The notes below the pieces were generated by a model. It made no database searches and was not told where the DNA came from. It saw only the letters and a program-made list of their open reading frames with translations. The position numbers and the translations under genes are program-made. A stretch of 64,000 nt of DNA from Mugil cephalus (taxonomy: Eukaryota; Chordata; Actinopteri; Mugiliformes; Mugilidae), in contig NC_061777.1 of assembly GCF_022458985.1 (NCBI RefSeq), forward strand, positions 12,985,668 to 13,049,667. Reading direction: 5' to 3'. Shown here one piece after another: positions 25,901 through 36,760 of the stretch. The stretch's first letter is position 1; each line of letters begins with the position of its first letter.

Positions 25901-27065
25901 ACAAACTACATTTTTCTACAGGCAGTAAATATTCAACAAAAGGCGAATTTATCCATTTAAAGATACGTTGGAACATCCCATCCGTCTGTCAGCTGGGGAT
26001 TTTCATTCACCAGGGGTTGTCCAAGTTTATCTACACTGAATGTAGTGAAATATAAGACACTTCCAATCACCTAGGACAGAAAAATAATACATCATGGTAC
26101 ATTCGTTAATGAGGCTGTAGACTGTTTTAAGACACGCACATAAAAATATGTAAATAGTAACAAACACTCACTTTAAAGGGTTCTGTTGTTGTGTGCACAC
26201 TACTGGAGGACAGGTCTTCATGCATGTCAAAAGCTGCAATCTTTATAAAGGGTAGAATACATATTACTATAATATATACACTACTATAAGTCACATATTG
26301 GCATCAATCACAATAACATCAAATCTGTGCAAATACCTGGGGTTTCATGTGAAAGGAGGATTTCTTTTTTTGATCGTCTGTTTTCTGGTGCTTCAATATC
26401 ACACTGCAGATGCAGTCTTCAATCTCCTGGCGACAGAGCCTAGCAAGGAGACACGTATTAACAGGCAGATAGGCAAATAGTGTGTTCACACCCTGAGAAA
26501 AGTGTGCTTACTTTGATATGATGTTGTTTGTGTAAAGGATCTGAAGAAGTGGCCCGTCGATGTTGACATCTTCAACTGTGATGCCGCTGTGAAATCAAGG
26601 GGAAGGCATTAGCATCGGATGCTACGTGATCAGTTTCGTTTCATTTGAAACGCTTTTAAACGTCTCCACTGATTACCTTGGTCGCGTCAGGACGTTCAGT
26701 TTCCTTTGTAATAGTTTATGTGATCTAAAAGTTAAGAAAACTGACAGTTGCAATAAAAAAAAAGGCCATAAATAGACATTGTCAGGATGTTACTTTTCTG
26801 TTTTGGTTTCAGAGGGGGATGCTAGCAGACGACAGTTAGTGCTACAACTACAGTGCTAGCATACACCGAGCGCCACTTGCACAAGGATATTCTCCTCCGT
26901 GAGTCTCTGGATGTTTTCATCACACTCCTCCAGCCGGCTCCGCAGCTGGCCGACCTCCCCCTGGTCTTCTCCATCATCTGAGAAGCGAATGTGCGTCGGG
27001 ACCAGCGGTGTAGAGTCATCGAGCTGCTCAAAGAGCTCACTATCCCCAAAGTCTACCTCAGCCAT
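22920..27065 (-). CDS. zcchc8: ZCCHC8, zinc-knuckle scaffold of the nuclear exosome targeting (NEXT) complex
   Basis: ZCCHC8 holds MTR4 and RBM7 together in NEXT, which directs short nuclear RNAs to the exosome. Exons on the minus strand: 26881-27065, 26677-26724, 26512-26586, 26337-26439, 26172-26240, 25967-26070, 25675-25740, 25507-25567, 25272-25408, 25038-25180, 24794-24909, 24457-24543, 24168-24288, 22920-23938. They sum to 778 codons (777 aa; human about 707). Visible features are a short N-terminal coiled coil, the CCHC knuckle at C222-C225-H230-C235, the PSP region at about 263-315 (RYHADEVEERFSKYKPGV and RMRQLGYPPGWLKEAE), a Pro-rich segment, and the C-terminal TGTYLRIRDLLKCSPRSL motif. 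Odd points are eight consecutive His at 445-452, a 13-aa tandem array at about 619-709, two GC-AG introns and a probable U12-type intron. Start: MAEVDFGDSELFEQ, as in other vertebrates. Confidence 0.95.
23127..23399 (-). repeat. zcchc8: Seven-copy 39-bp (13-aa) tandem repeat in the ZCCHC8 last exon
   Basis: Seven in-frame units of 13 residues run from KAEDNSSESPGPL through KSSEDRPQAPVQV and KSSDDSPQSPDPI to KSQEDNPQSPDPD. The consensus is K-S-S-x-D-x-P-Q-S-P-D-P-x. The units diverge most at the N-terminal end, suggesting growth from the C-terminal end. The array is acidic and rich in Ser-Pro, so probably disordered and a possible phosphorylation target. Confidence 0.9.
23891..23926. repeat. 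(GAT)n-type coding microsatellite, His tract of ZCCHC8
   Basis: On the minus strand the trinucleotide run encodes eight consecutive His followed by RHHGHG. It lies at the start of the last exon, residues 445-457. Confidence 0.85.
25741..25966 (-). other. zcchc8: Probable U12-type (minor spliceosome) intron of ZCCHC8
   Basis: The donor reads GTATCTTTAA, one mismatch from the U12 consensus GTATCCTTT. TTCCTGAAT, close to the U12 branch consensus TTCCTTAAC, ends about 10 nt before the acceptor. The acceptor GTGGCAAAG has no polypyrimidine tract. All three are hallmarks of a GT-AG U12 intron. The join gives P-T-Y-H-Q-V-F, matching P-K-Y-H-Q-V-F in human ZCCHC8. Confidence 0.65.
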
Positions 27066-27484
27066 CTTTACACAGCTTTGCCCGCGGTGCATGACGGGAG
27101 ATGAGAGGTCACGGTGACTTCTCTTCGCTTTCATTGGCCCAGCCTGTGTCACGTGGTCGGTGAGCGAAACTGTGTCCTTTGTAGCCCGCAGCGCGGCACT
27201 ACAGGTTACAGAAAGCACAGTCAGAGGTACTACAAATACACAAGACAAAACAGCTTTTAATTTTTTGCACATGTGTAACTTTATTGGTTGCTCAAGTGAG
27301 ACGTGCCTGTTTTTAAAGTAGTCGTGTGTCTGTTGTTGTGTTCCTGAAAGACAAAGATCAGGGCTTAAACCACAACAACAGTTCGTGTTGTCGTAGCAGT
27401 AGACATCTTCACTTACGTTTACAGGCACCCAGTTAAAAAACATTCAGTATTTCTACCAGACAACAACCTCGTTTGCTTCCAGTG
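27066..27484. promoter_or_regulatory. Bidirectional promoter between ZCCHC8 and the unknown gene
   Basis: Only 419 bp separate the two divergent ATGs. The interval holds an inverted CCAAT box (ATTGG at 27133-27137), a CACGTG E-box (27150-27155) and CpG clusters near 27080-27200. No TATA box was recognised. That both genes use it is inferred. Confidence 0.6.
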
Positions 27485-28997
27485 ATGTCAAGTTGCTCAA
27501 CTATCCATTTAACCTTGCCGCAGTGGGACGGAGGCTCACGGAAAATTCGCTTTATTTACTTGGTGAATCTGACATCGTTCAGGTTGACGGGGTGTTCCGA
27601 CAAGGTGAGTCCCTTTACGGCTCCGAGGTTGCTTCAATTCTCATGATAACTAGCCTCAAACTAAATAATTTGCTTATATTTATCTTTAAGAGATGTCTGC
27701 AAGACGTTTCAATTGTCATTAAACAGATATGCAAACAATCCTGTTATTGTAAGACTCAATAACGAGGTGGTTCCATCTCTGTCATTTTTGTTTCAGGGTC
27801 CATTGACTCCTCTTTATTTGGGGGCTGACCTCCTCTCCCACACTGACATCCGCTCAGAGAACCATCCCAGATACCATGCCAAGTTTGCAAAGAAAGGACT
27901 TGCCACGAAAATAATTTTTTCTTCAGGTGACATGATGAATTAGAATGACCTGGTAAACCCTGATAAAATGTGTTATTTCACACTGTTCCTCACGCCTTCC
28001 TCCTGATTTGTTGCAGCCTTCAGGTTCAGTGGGTTGAAGGTCCCTACGTCAAATAACAGCCTGTGGTTCTACAGCGTTCAGGGACTTTTTCGAGTAGCCT
28101 TTGAAATGTACAGCAGGCAAGAGCAGCTTGCAGTACTGGAGAACTTCCAGGTAAACACACTGTCTGCACAATTTTATTGCATTGTGATATATATTTATAT
28201 CCGCCTACATATTTTTAATATTATATTTTCCTCCATAGGACGTTTGGAAATCACAGATAAATGACAGTCCTCTGAAAATGAGTTACAACCTCAGCACGCA
28301 GTTTGACTGTTTGGAATCAGGGAATGAAATGCCACAGCCTTATTATCACCAGGTTGACAGGGAACTGGTAGATGCGTGTGTTGGCGGCACAGCTGATAAA
28401 TCTGCGGACCATGATTATTGTTCCTTTCCCAAGCAGAGACTGCAAACTGAACACAGTCAACTTACCGTATCGACGGTGAGACAAAAATTACACAGCATGG
28501 ATGACCAGCTCTCCCGTGAACCTCAGAGCTGCACAGAACAGCTGGAGACCGCCTTGCTGCTTTTGGAGAACACTGATCGGTACTTAAATGGGAAACTAGA
28601 AGAAAAGGACGTGACTGAAATTGTGTCAGCGCTGCTGAAGGCAAGAGATTGGGCTAAAGACTCCGTGTATTCAAGTCCACTGCTTAGCTGTATAGGACGT
28701 TGGCTTGGTCAACAGTTTCATGCAGCCAACAGCAGCATCAGCCAGAAAGTGGAGGGCTTTAAAGTTCAGCACATTGAGCGAATTAGTGATTTGCCACCTG
28801 CTGAGGAACTAGCCACAGAACTGTTCCCTGAAGCCATGCAGACGCTGATGCTTCACTGGATGGGCTTGAGCGAGGAGTCCAGCCTGGAGAAGAGACATAG
28901 CGAATACCCAATCCTGCTTCTTATCCTGGAGTTTGCCAACCACAACCTCATCACTGGCGTAGCTCATGTGCTGTACTCGAGCCTCATATGCAAGTAA
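27485..28997 (+). CDS. Unrecognised four-exon gene, 380 aa
   Basis: Exons: 27485-27604, 27797-27926, 28017-28150, 28239-28997, with canonical GT-AG borders and consistent phases (0, 1, 0), giving 381 codons including TAA. The product starts MSSCSTIHLTLPQWDGG and ends GVAHVLYSSLICK. I do not recognise the family. Visible traits: no signal peptide, no tandem repeats and no zinc-binding cluster. The N-terminal 130 residues look globular (RFSGLKVPTSNNSLWFYSVQ). A polar stretch follows at about 150-220. The C-terminal half is helical (LETALLLLENTDRYLNGKL, SLEKRHSEYPILLLILEFAN). The clean multi-exon frame argues for a real gene. It is head to head with ZCCHC8 and convergent with RSRC2. The start was chosen because the frame upstream of 27485 has no splice-compatible ATG and the next exons join it without shift. 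A distant or fast-evolving homologue of a known protein remains possible. Confidence 0.8.
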
Positions 28998-30248
28998 CAG
29001 TGGAATCAGTCGTAAGAAGCCACTGCCATGACGTAATACTGTTTTCATGAAAGGGTGCACAAGGGTCTGCAACAATGCTTCGGTAGGTGGTGCATCCACA
29101 GCATCTGAGATCGCACAGCAGAACGTCCTGGTGCTACTTTTCCTTCCCTTGGACCAGTTTTGAGGGTTAGTGACCACGAGAAATGAAGAGCTGCAGTTCT
29201 GGAGATACACTGACCATTTGTTCCTTGTCAGAGTTGCTCAAATCCTTCCACTTTCCCTGCTTCTAACAGACTTTTAGGATAAAATATTCACTTGCTTCCC
29301 AATACATTCCTCCTTCTACCATGATAATGAGTCAATCAATGTTACTGACTTCACCTGACAGTGGTCATGTTGTGACCGATTAGTGTATTTTTCTATACAA
29401 ATACCGACAGAAATGCAATCCAACTTTTCCAGTGTTCTAATAAACGTGGATTCTAGTGATTTATCAACTGGGACGGTTTATTTTTTTGAAACAGTTTGAG
29501 ATTCGGTAACAACTACGACTAGGTGACAATTTAATGCCATCAACTTTCAGGAAAAACATTTAAATTGTTTAATTTTGTGTGTCATACAATATTAATAATG
29601 GTACCATATGAATTTGTCATTTGATGTTATATAAATTGGTGTGGGTGAACTGTTATTTAGATTCGAGTGTCTGACATCAGTTACTACCCACATGTATAAA
29701 ATGAAAAATTAGGTGAAGTTTGAAAAATCTTATCCCACACAAAACTAATTTATTTCAATAACACTGGACACGTTACTCCTTTCAAGCCAAGAAGACATTA
29801 TGTATTACAACCCATGTTTTGTTTTTTCCCCAATTCGGAAAAGTGTAATTAATGGATTCTGATAATGCTACACTGACCTGATGCCTTCAGCTAAATGGAT
29901 TTAAACAGTGTTCACCCAAACCACATTGTTTTCAGTCTATGATCAAACAATCACATATCAATATATATATATATATTTGGGTTTAAAAAAAGCTACCATA
30001 ATATTCAAAACAAAAATCTAATTTTACCCAGCATTCTCCAGTCCAAACGATGCTTCCTTTTCCAATGATGTATAGATTAATAAACACTGAGAGAAACTCA
30101 GCATCTGGCTATTTACATTACAATTTTCCAATATGCGAGATCTTCGTCCATAAATAAATTACAGATTCAAAGCAACATCCATGCAAGCTTGAGGGCTAGC
30201 GATGAATTGGTAAGTCAGATGAGTTGCAGTGACAGTCAGAGTTTGGCA
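28998..30248. other. Convergent 3' UTR region of the unknown gene and RSRC2
   Basis: No further coding exon seen. It holds the AATAAA at 29439 (plus) and a TTTATT at 29749-29754, a candidate poly(A) signal for RSRC2 on the minus strand. The two transcripts would end about 300 bp apart. Confidence 0.6.
29439..29444 (+). terminator. Poly(A) signal AATAAA of the unknown gene
   Basis: AATAAA about 440 nt after the TAA at 28997, followed by a GT-rich stretch. It is the first canonical signal downstream on this strand. Confidence 0.6.
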
Positions 30249-33200
30249 CTAGACAGAATCCATTCCACGTGAGAATGAGGAGGAAAAGCCGAGCCCCATT
30301 CCCCTCTGGGTGTGCGTCTGAGATCGAGCCATCTCATACTGAACATCGAGGTTCCTGAACATCTCCTCCTGCTTCTGAAGAGTTTTCAAGCCTTCGTCGT
30401 TAATCGGTTTAGAAACTTCTGCTTCATCTTCTCCCTAAAAAGGAAAAAAAAAATCAAAAAATCAATTGAATTCATAGTCTGGGAAGCTCAGAGAGCTCCA
30501 CTGAACTCAGCTTTGATTCAATAACATAACATACTTACTTTAATACCCATCAGTTTGCGGAATTTTACATTTTGGTCCTTGTTTCCAAAGTTCAGCTTCT
30601 CCCACAACTCAGCTGTCTGGGATTTGTCCTTGGAAAATAAAAACTATTATTGTTATTGCAAAGTGTAATGTGACGATATACAAACAAATGATGTATATTT
30701 GACATATTAGCCTACTTAGACAATTAAAAAATCCAAAGCTGTGCATGGAGAGCATTTTTGAATAAGTTTCAGAGCAAAATAAACACTTACCCCTTCCTTC
30801 TTTCCTTGCCATAGCATTTTTCTCTTTTTCTCTTGCTCTGCAAACTTCATGGGGTTTACAGCGGATGGGTTATAGTAGCTGGGCACAGCAATACCCGTCT
30901 CTGCCAGGGTTTTTGCCTGAAGGGCTGCCATCTGTGCTGCCATGGCAATCTGAGGCGTGACCTGCGTCCCAGAGGCCAGGAGGGCCGCCACATTGAGGGC
31001 AGGGTTTGAGGCCGCTGCTGCAGCAGCTGCAACGGCTGCTATTGGGGCAGCCACTGAAAGGAAAAACAAACATGAGTAAGAGCATCTTGAGTAGGTGAAT
31101 CTCGTCTTGATGAGCAAGGTTTAAAAACTTTGCACAACAAGCGTGTCTCACCTGCAGCTATCTCCTGCTGCTGTTGCTGCTGTTTCTCAAACATTTCTTT
31201 TTCCTTCTGCTCCTGTAGCTTCTTGGCTCTCTCCAGCCTGGAAGAAAAAAAAACAATAAGAGCAAACTGAGTAAAGAACTGCTTATAAACACAAACCTTC
31301 CTGTGGTGAAATTACGTGAGGAATTCAATATTTTTTCCTGTATTTAACAATGGACAGTAAAGAATTGAAAGGACATTAGACGAGAGGCAAGAGAGGGAAT
31401 ATGCGTCAAAGATCCCTAGACATGAATGTTGAAAAGATGCTGAGGACACGAGTACACCCCAACTACAACTCATTGTTCATGGTTTTTGCCCTTGGTTGCC
31501 TGCCAAAGAACTTGCCTTTTATGAACATCATTGCCAAGTCTGATCACAGCCACAAAGACTGGTCTGAAACTTCCATTTGAATTTCAAGAATTTACATCTC
31601 TAATGTTGGGGTGACCTTTCGATTTATGTTTTTGTTTGGCTTCATTAATACTTCCTAATCTACGCTTGCCTATTACTCTCACTGTCATTGTAATAATACA
31701 GCAGTATAATTTGACAATGTCTGTTTGAACCACTAACAAATAATCTACACTGCACATGCCCTGTAAACTGCTGCCCAACCTTCTAGCCAGGGCCTCTTGT
31801 GCATCCATAGCTGTGTTTCGGCCCCGGAAGGCAGGTGGATTAACAGACCTGCTTCGACTCTTTCTGCGCACTTTTTCACTCCGTTTCTTTCGCTCCCTAG
31901 AATCAGAACAACCACAACAACAGTGATTCAATAAACACGCCGTTAACGCCATGTAAAACAGAGGACAGAAATTGTGAAAATGTTGCATCGCTCTAATTTC
32001 ACTTATACCCACCTGCTCTTACTGCGACTTCTACTGTGATGACGGTGTTTGGTCCTTGAACCCGAGCGAGACCTGGCCTTCTTCTTCCTGTCTCGGCTGC
32101 GTGATCGCGATCGACGCTTGTCCCTACTTCTGCTGTGGTGTCGCCTGAGAGTTATAAGACCCATCAACATGAATCAATCAAAAAAAAAAAGAAAAAAAAA
32201 GACCTTGTCAACACATTACTTAAATGACCAGACTAACCTCTCTCTCGAATGTGACCTGGACATGCTCCGGCCCTTTGAAGATTTCCTGTCCTTGCGCCTG
32301 GATCGCTCCTCTCCGTTCTCTGCTGATAGTCTGTCTTGGTCTAACCGCTCATCTGTTTTTCTGTGTGATTTTGATGCCTTCTCAGAGTCCCTCTTTCGTG
32401 CCTGTTTTAAGAAGAAGTTGTCTCTTTCAGGAAATAGTGCAACAAAAAGAGTTAGTACCATGGCTTAGAGCAGGGAGATTTTATATATTTGACAAAAACC
32501 CTTGTCATTTAAAAGCCATTTTCATAACATTTACAAAATGTCATTCTCATAGCTTGATTGGAGGGGCATTTCTGTGCATGGACTACTTTGGCTGCAGTCA
32601 TTTCACTGTTGTCACAGGAATAAATCAAACCAGCGTGTTTGGAACCTCTCACCAATGGCAATAGTGTTCATGCAAACTTTAATATGCAGTTCTCAGGAGA
32701 CAAGTCTTCAATGAGTTTAGCAGCAATAAGTCAGTGCAACCCCAATGCAGTGACATTGTTCCCACTGAGAGACTGAAGTAGGGATGGGCATCCAACTTAG
32801 TTTTCATAGGTTCTCATGAGATTCTGTTTGGATTATATTTAAAATTAATCAGATTAATTATGCCCATCCCTAGCTGCAAGAGATGCAAGAGTTAATTCCA
32901 AATGTCTACTAATGATATGAGACAAATAGGAGTTTGAATGGCAGATAGTTACCTGTCCCAGAAGTAGGCATATTATTTTGCTATGTCAGCAGGGTCTTCT
33001 GTTCAGTCTCTTCGTGCATTAGCACGCTGAGTATGATTTATTGTAGAAATGTTATCATGTGATCTACACACAAGATTTAACAAAAAAAATAAAAGGAAAA
33101 ACTACTCTTCTCAATCTAATATGCTTACAAATAATCACAGATATCCAAGGACACAAGTTTCCTTTGAGACATGTGAGCACAAGGAGGGCAAAAAAAATGA

Positions 33201-34874
33201 CCCTTTCCATGTGTGTAAGCCCATTGCCATCTACTTCTTTCCTTTTTAACTTCGGTTTTTATAACATGATTAACTAAATAAAACATACTCACCTCGACCT
33301 ACAACTAACAAGGTCTAAAATCTTCAAAATCACATGAAATGTGTTTCTAATCATAGAAATAAACATATTAATTACCTCTTTGCTCCTGCTTCGACTCCTT
33401 CTGTATTTTCTGTCACCTGGATGCAGAGGAAAGAAGAGAGTTGACAAAGATGCATTTGAGAATGAGCATTTCGTCACAATTCTCTGAAGAAATGAGGTTA
33501 GGAAGATCACATTCGAAAGCTGATACCCTTTTATGCAGTCAGTGGACAAGGTACTGGAGCAGTGGGGAACTAATTCCTTGTAGTGCACACGTTAAATGTG
33601 CACTTTTAGAAGACCATAAGCGGTCAGACTTTGCTCAGCAATTGCATTTGTGGGTGTGCATTCAGTACCGCGTTAATATAACTACATCTCATAGAAATAA
33701 TCTCCGTACTGTGTAGGATTAGGAAAGGCTAAATCCACAAGTACCCCTTTTCTTCTTGCATATTCAAACAACACATACTGAGAATGAATTTCACTCCATG
33801 GCCCCTATACTTATTTTCAGTATTGTGTCGATACTGATACTAACGTTTCTTGTCCCTGGAGCGTGACCGTGACCGTGAATGGTGGTGTTTGGAGCTTCTC
33901 GGAGATCGGGACGACTCCATACTGTGCTTTTTTCTGTGATGAACTGGGGAGCTTGTTCCAGTCAGGTCGACAGAGTCATCGTCACTTGCCTGAAACACAT
34001 CAATGAAAGTGCATCAGAGGCAACTTAAAGTCTAAATACACTAGTAACACTGCGGATTAGCCATGAACAATTTGTTTATCAAAAAATACAATCACAAATA
34101 TGTTCCATAAACTTCACACAAGCATAAAGGTATTATAAGGATTATAACGTAACCTTGTTTTCTCAAGTCACTTTTAAGGCCGTGGATTGTGATGCATTCG
34201 GTTGTTGTGAATTTTCATTCATGACAATAACATCAAGACTCAGAGCAATAGCTGACAGCTTTAACAATACTGATTATATCCGTTTGTTTCAGCAATTACA
34301 AATACTCTTCTGGGATATGAGTTTACAACAAGGGAAGCCACATACCGAGGTACCGTGCTCATTTCAATGCACATTTTTTGAGCACGTTTATGTCCACAAT
34401 TGAAAACCCCTTCCCGTCTAAAGGTGTTACATACCAATTAATAGCCGAGTTGGTTTAAAGACACGTTATATAACAGTTTATTAAAAGGAGCTTAGTCAGA
34501 TCACAACACAAAACGTCGGTTTCAAATGTGCCATAAACGGTACTACCTCGGTTCAGGCACATCACATAGGTCACTGCAATGTTAACAGGTGCCGGTTGTT
34601 GTTAATGCATGGTCATTATCGTTGCTAATCCAATACACGACCTCCTGTTAATTTTACAAAATAAACAAACAATAAACTAGCATCCCATCTAGCTTAGCCA
34701 AATCCTTCCGTGTGGGTCGTTCACGTTAACTAGGTGGCTAAGCTAACTAAGGCTAGCCGCCATCTTTGAGATATTTTTATCTGGATTTTACCGTAGATTT
34801 CGATTATCATTATTTAAACATTGCTGCATCCATGCATGCAATGGACGTGGTTGCAAAACAGTACTCACCGACAT
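30249..34874 (-). CDS. rsrc2: RSRC2, arginine/serine-rich coiled-coil protein 2
   Basis: A nuclear RS-rich protein of the splicing-factor type; its precise biochemical role is not settled. Exons on the minus strand: 34869-34874, 33845-33989, 33376-33416, 32238-32401, 32013-32144, 31780-31896, 31152-31237, 30791-31053, 30539-30628, 30249-30434. They sum to 410 codons (409 aa; human about 434). The first coding exon holds only ATGTCG. An RS/RK/H-rich N-terminal half (SRSRSRSRDKK, RSRRKDRKSSKGRS) leads to PPAFRGRNTAMDAQEALARR, a short coiled coil, an Ala-rich stretch, then ALLASGTQVTPQIAMAAQM, VNPMKFAEQEKKRKMLWQG and the C-terminal QTHTQRGMGLGFSSS block. All of these match human RSRC2 closely. 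The Ala run in exon 30791-31053 looks longer than in human. Divergent from KNTC1. Confidence 0.95.
32402..33375. other. RSRC2 intron, no gene seen
   Basis: A 974-bp intron between the RS-domain exons. RS-protein genes often carry alternative or poison exons in such introns. I could not pick one out with confidence. Confidence 0.5.
33990..34868. other. RSRC2 first intron, no gene seen
   Basis: The 879-bp intron after the six-nucleotide coding exon. No open frame or repeat recognised. Confidence 0.6.
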
Positions 34875-35700
34875 TATCTTGAAACACACTATTTGTAAGC
34901 GGCACGGCTTTTTGTTGTCTGTGTGAACCAAAGCGGAGCGGTCGCTAACTGCTGCTGCTGCTACGACCGTTGTCTCGCTCAGCTAATTTGATCCGGGTTG
35001 CCAGATTGTACCGGAATCAAGCAAATCCCAAGCAGTTGTTTTAAATCCAGACGGACCCAACCAGAGGAACGAGAGTAGCCCCAAATTATAACAGCTAATT
35101 CGAGACAATAATACTTAATTGTTAATGTAAAATATGAATTAACGTGAGATATTCAATTGTTGAGAGCTTTGCAACTTTGACAAGATGGATTGAGAAGCGT
35201 TATATTTTTTGTTTACTATCCACGCTGCTTCCAGTGCTGTTTGTTAAATAATCAACAGAATAAATATTTGAAACATTTGAAATAAATGTGTTAGGTTTGC
35301 TGAATTAAGAAAACAAAACCCTCTTTGAATCAGTGCTGAGAATGTGGCAGCGTACGTCAAATCTGGCAACGCCACAAGACCGTCCCAACATTCCTGCTAA
35401 CGCTCCGCCCCTAGACGCTAAGTGCACCCTGTGTTTAGTCTGTCAGGCAGCAGTAGTCTACAGGATATCTACAGGCCAAATGAGATTAATCAATTAAACT
35501 GTTGGGTATACATAAAAAACTTTAATATACATATTTCTGTATATGTTAGTTTTGCTTTTCCTTTTAAATAATGCTGGATTTGTGAGTAACCCGAGAAGGA
35601 AGTTGTATCTGTAAGTCAAAACTAAGGGAACAAAAAGCCACCAAGACTCCCGAATTACCCACAGCAAACCGCCAAATTTCTAAAGCTATAGTTGGGGAGT
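34875..35700. promoter_or_regulatory. Divergent promoter region of RSRC2 and KNTC1
   Basis: The region separates the RSRC2 ATG (34874, minus) from the KNTC1 first exon (ending 35731, plus). It contains CTCCGCCCCTAGACGC at about 35402, a GC-box-like sequence, and CpG clusters near 34900-34980. The transcription start sites were not located. Confidence 0.5.
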
Positions 35701-35701
35701 C

Positions 35702-35998
35702 ATGTCGGTGTCAGATCATTTTAACAAAGCGGTGAGTTATTACGTGCTGTGTCTTCATAGTAGTAGTCAACCACTTAGCCATTGGTTATATGAACATCAG
35801 CAGTTCTTTAGTATTTAGTTAATTTTATAATTCTCAGGTAGCACGCTGGTATCGTTAAACCGTATCATAACATTGTGGTGAAGTTACGATACCGACTGAT
35901 GGCTTAGTTCATGTGTACTAGCAATCCGCCGAATAACCCACATGCACGAAACATTTTGACATGAAACCAAGCAAATTATTACTTTTCCACAGTCTTAA
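35702..35998 (+). promoter_or_regulatory. kntc1: KNTC1 5' leader with an 11-codon upstream ORF across the first splice
   Basis: A non-coding exon ends at 35731 with a good donor (GCG before GTGAGT) and joins 35993. An ATG at 35702 opens MSVSDHFNKAS and stops at TAA 35996-35998, 14 nt before the main ATG at 36013. An upstream ORF this close could lower or regulate KNTC1 translation. Its use is inferred. Confidence 0.5.
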
Positions 35999-36012
35999 CT
36001 CGGGTACACGAA

Positions 36013-36722
36013 ATGGCGACTTGGAGCGAGGTTGAACTTCTGACCAACGAGGACACAAACACTGTCCGCTTTGACAGTGTGTCCAGGGAGGAGAATGGGA
36101 GCGGCCTGTACCAGGTGGACACTCTGGTCAAAATCTCTACAGCCAACGAGGTAATACATCTGTTTATTCGCTATTTTTTTTTAAGTACACACACATCTAG
36201 TGAGAGCACTCACCGATGATCCCACTGATGATACTTTTCATTGCAGGTGCATGCAGATCCCAGTCTTTCATCGGCCAGTGGCTCAAACTGGAGCATTGTT
36301 GTTGCTGACAAGACAGTGATCCTGTTTGATCAGAGCTACCAGACCATCCTGCTGCTTCTTGACTTTGGTGAATCACTGAATTACTGCAGATATTGTAAAG
36401 ATTAAGGCTGATTTAATTATGTCTTTTCAATACGTGACCCGTTACAGAAGCTGCTGGACATTAACAGCAAGGTTTGTTTTTTCAGAAACTGACGTCGATG
36501 CCATTGACGTGTGCCTAAAAGGAGAGTTTTTGTTGGTCTGTGAAAGAAATGGAAACCTTCATTTGATCTATGTGCCACACAAGAGAATCCTCATGACCAG
36601 GGTATGGGTGTCATCTTTTTTGTATGATTTACTTAGATTATATGATCAATCTGACTGAACAAGGACGAAATGAGGGTGAAATGACATAATCTTAGTAATC
36701 TTAGGTATACAGTTTACATGCT

Positions 36723-36760
<38 letters not shown>

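Noticed and set aside
28809-29210. 133-codon minus-strand frame
   Set aside because: Antisense to the last exon of the unknown gene, with no splice context or recognisable homology.
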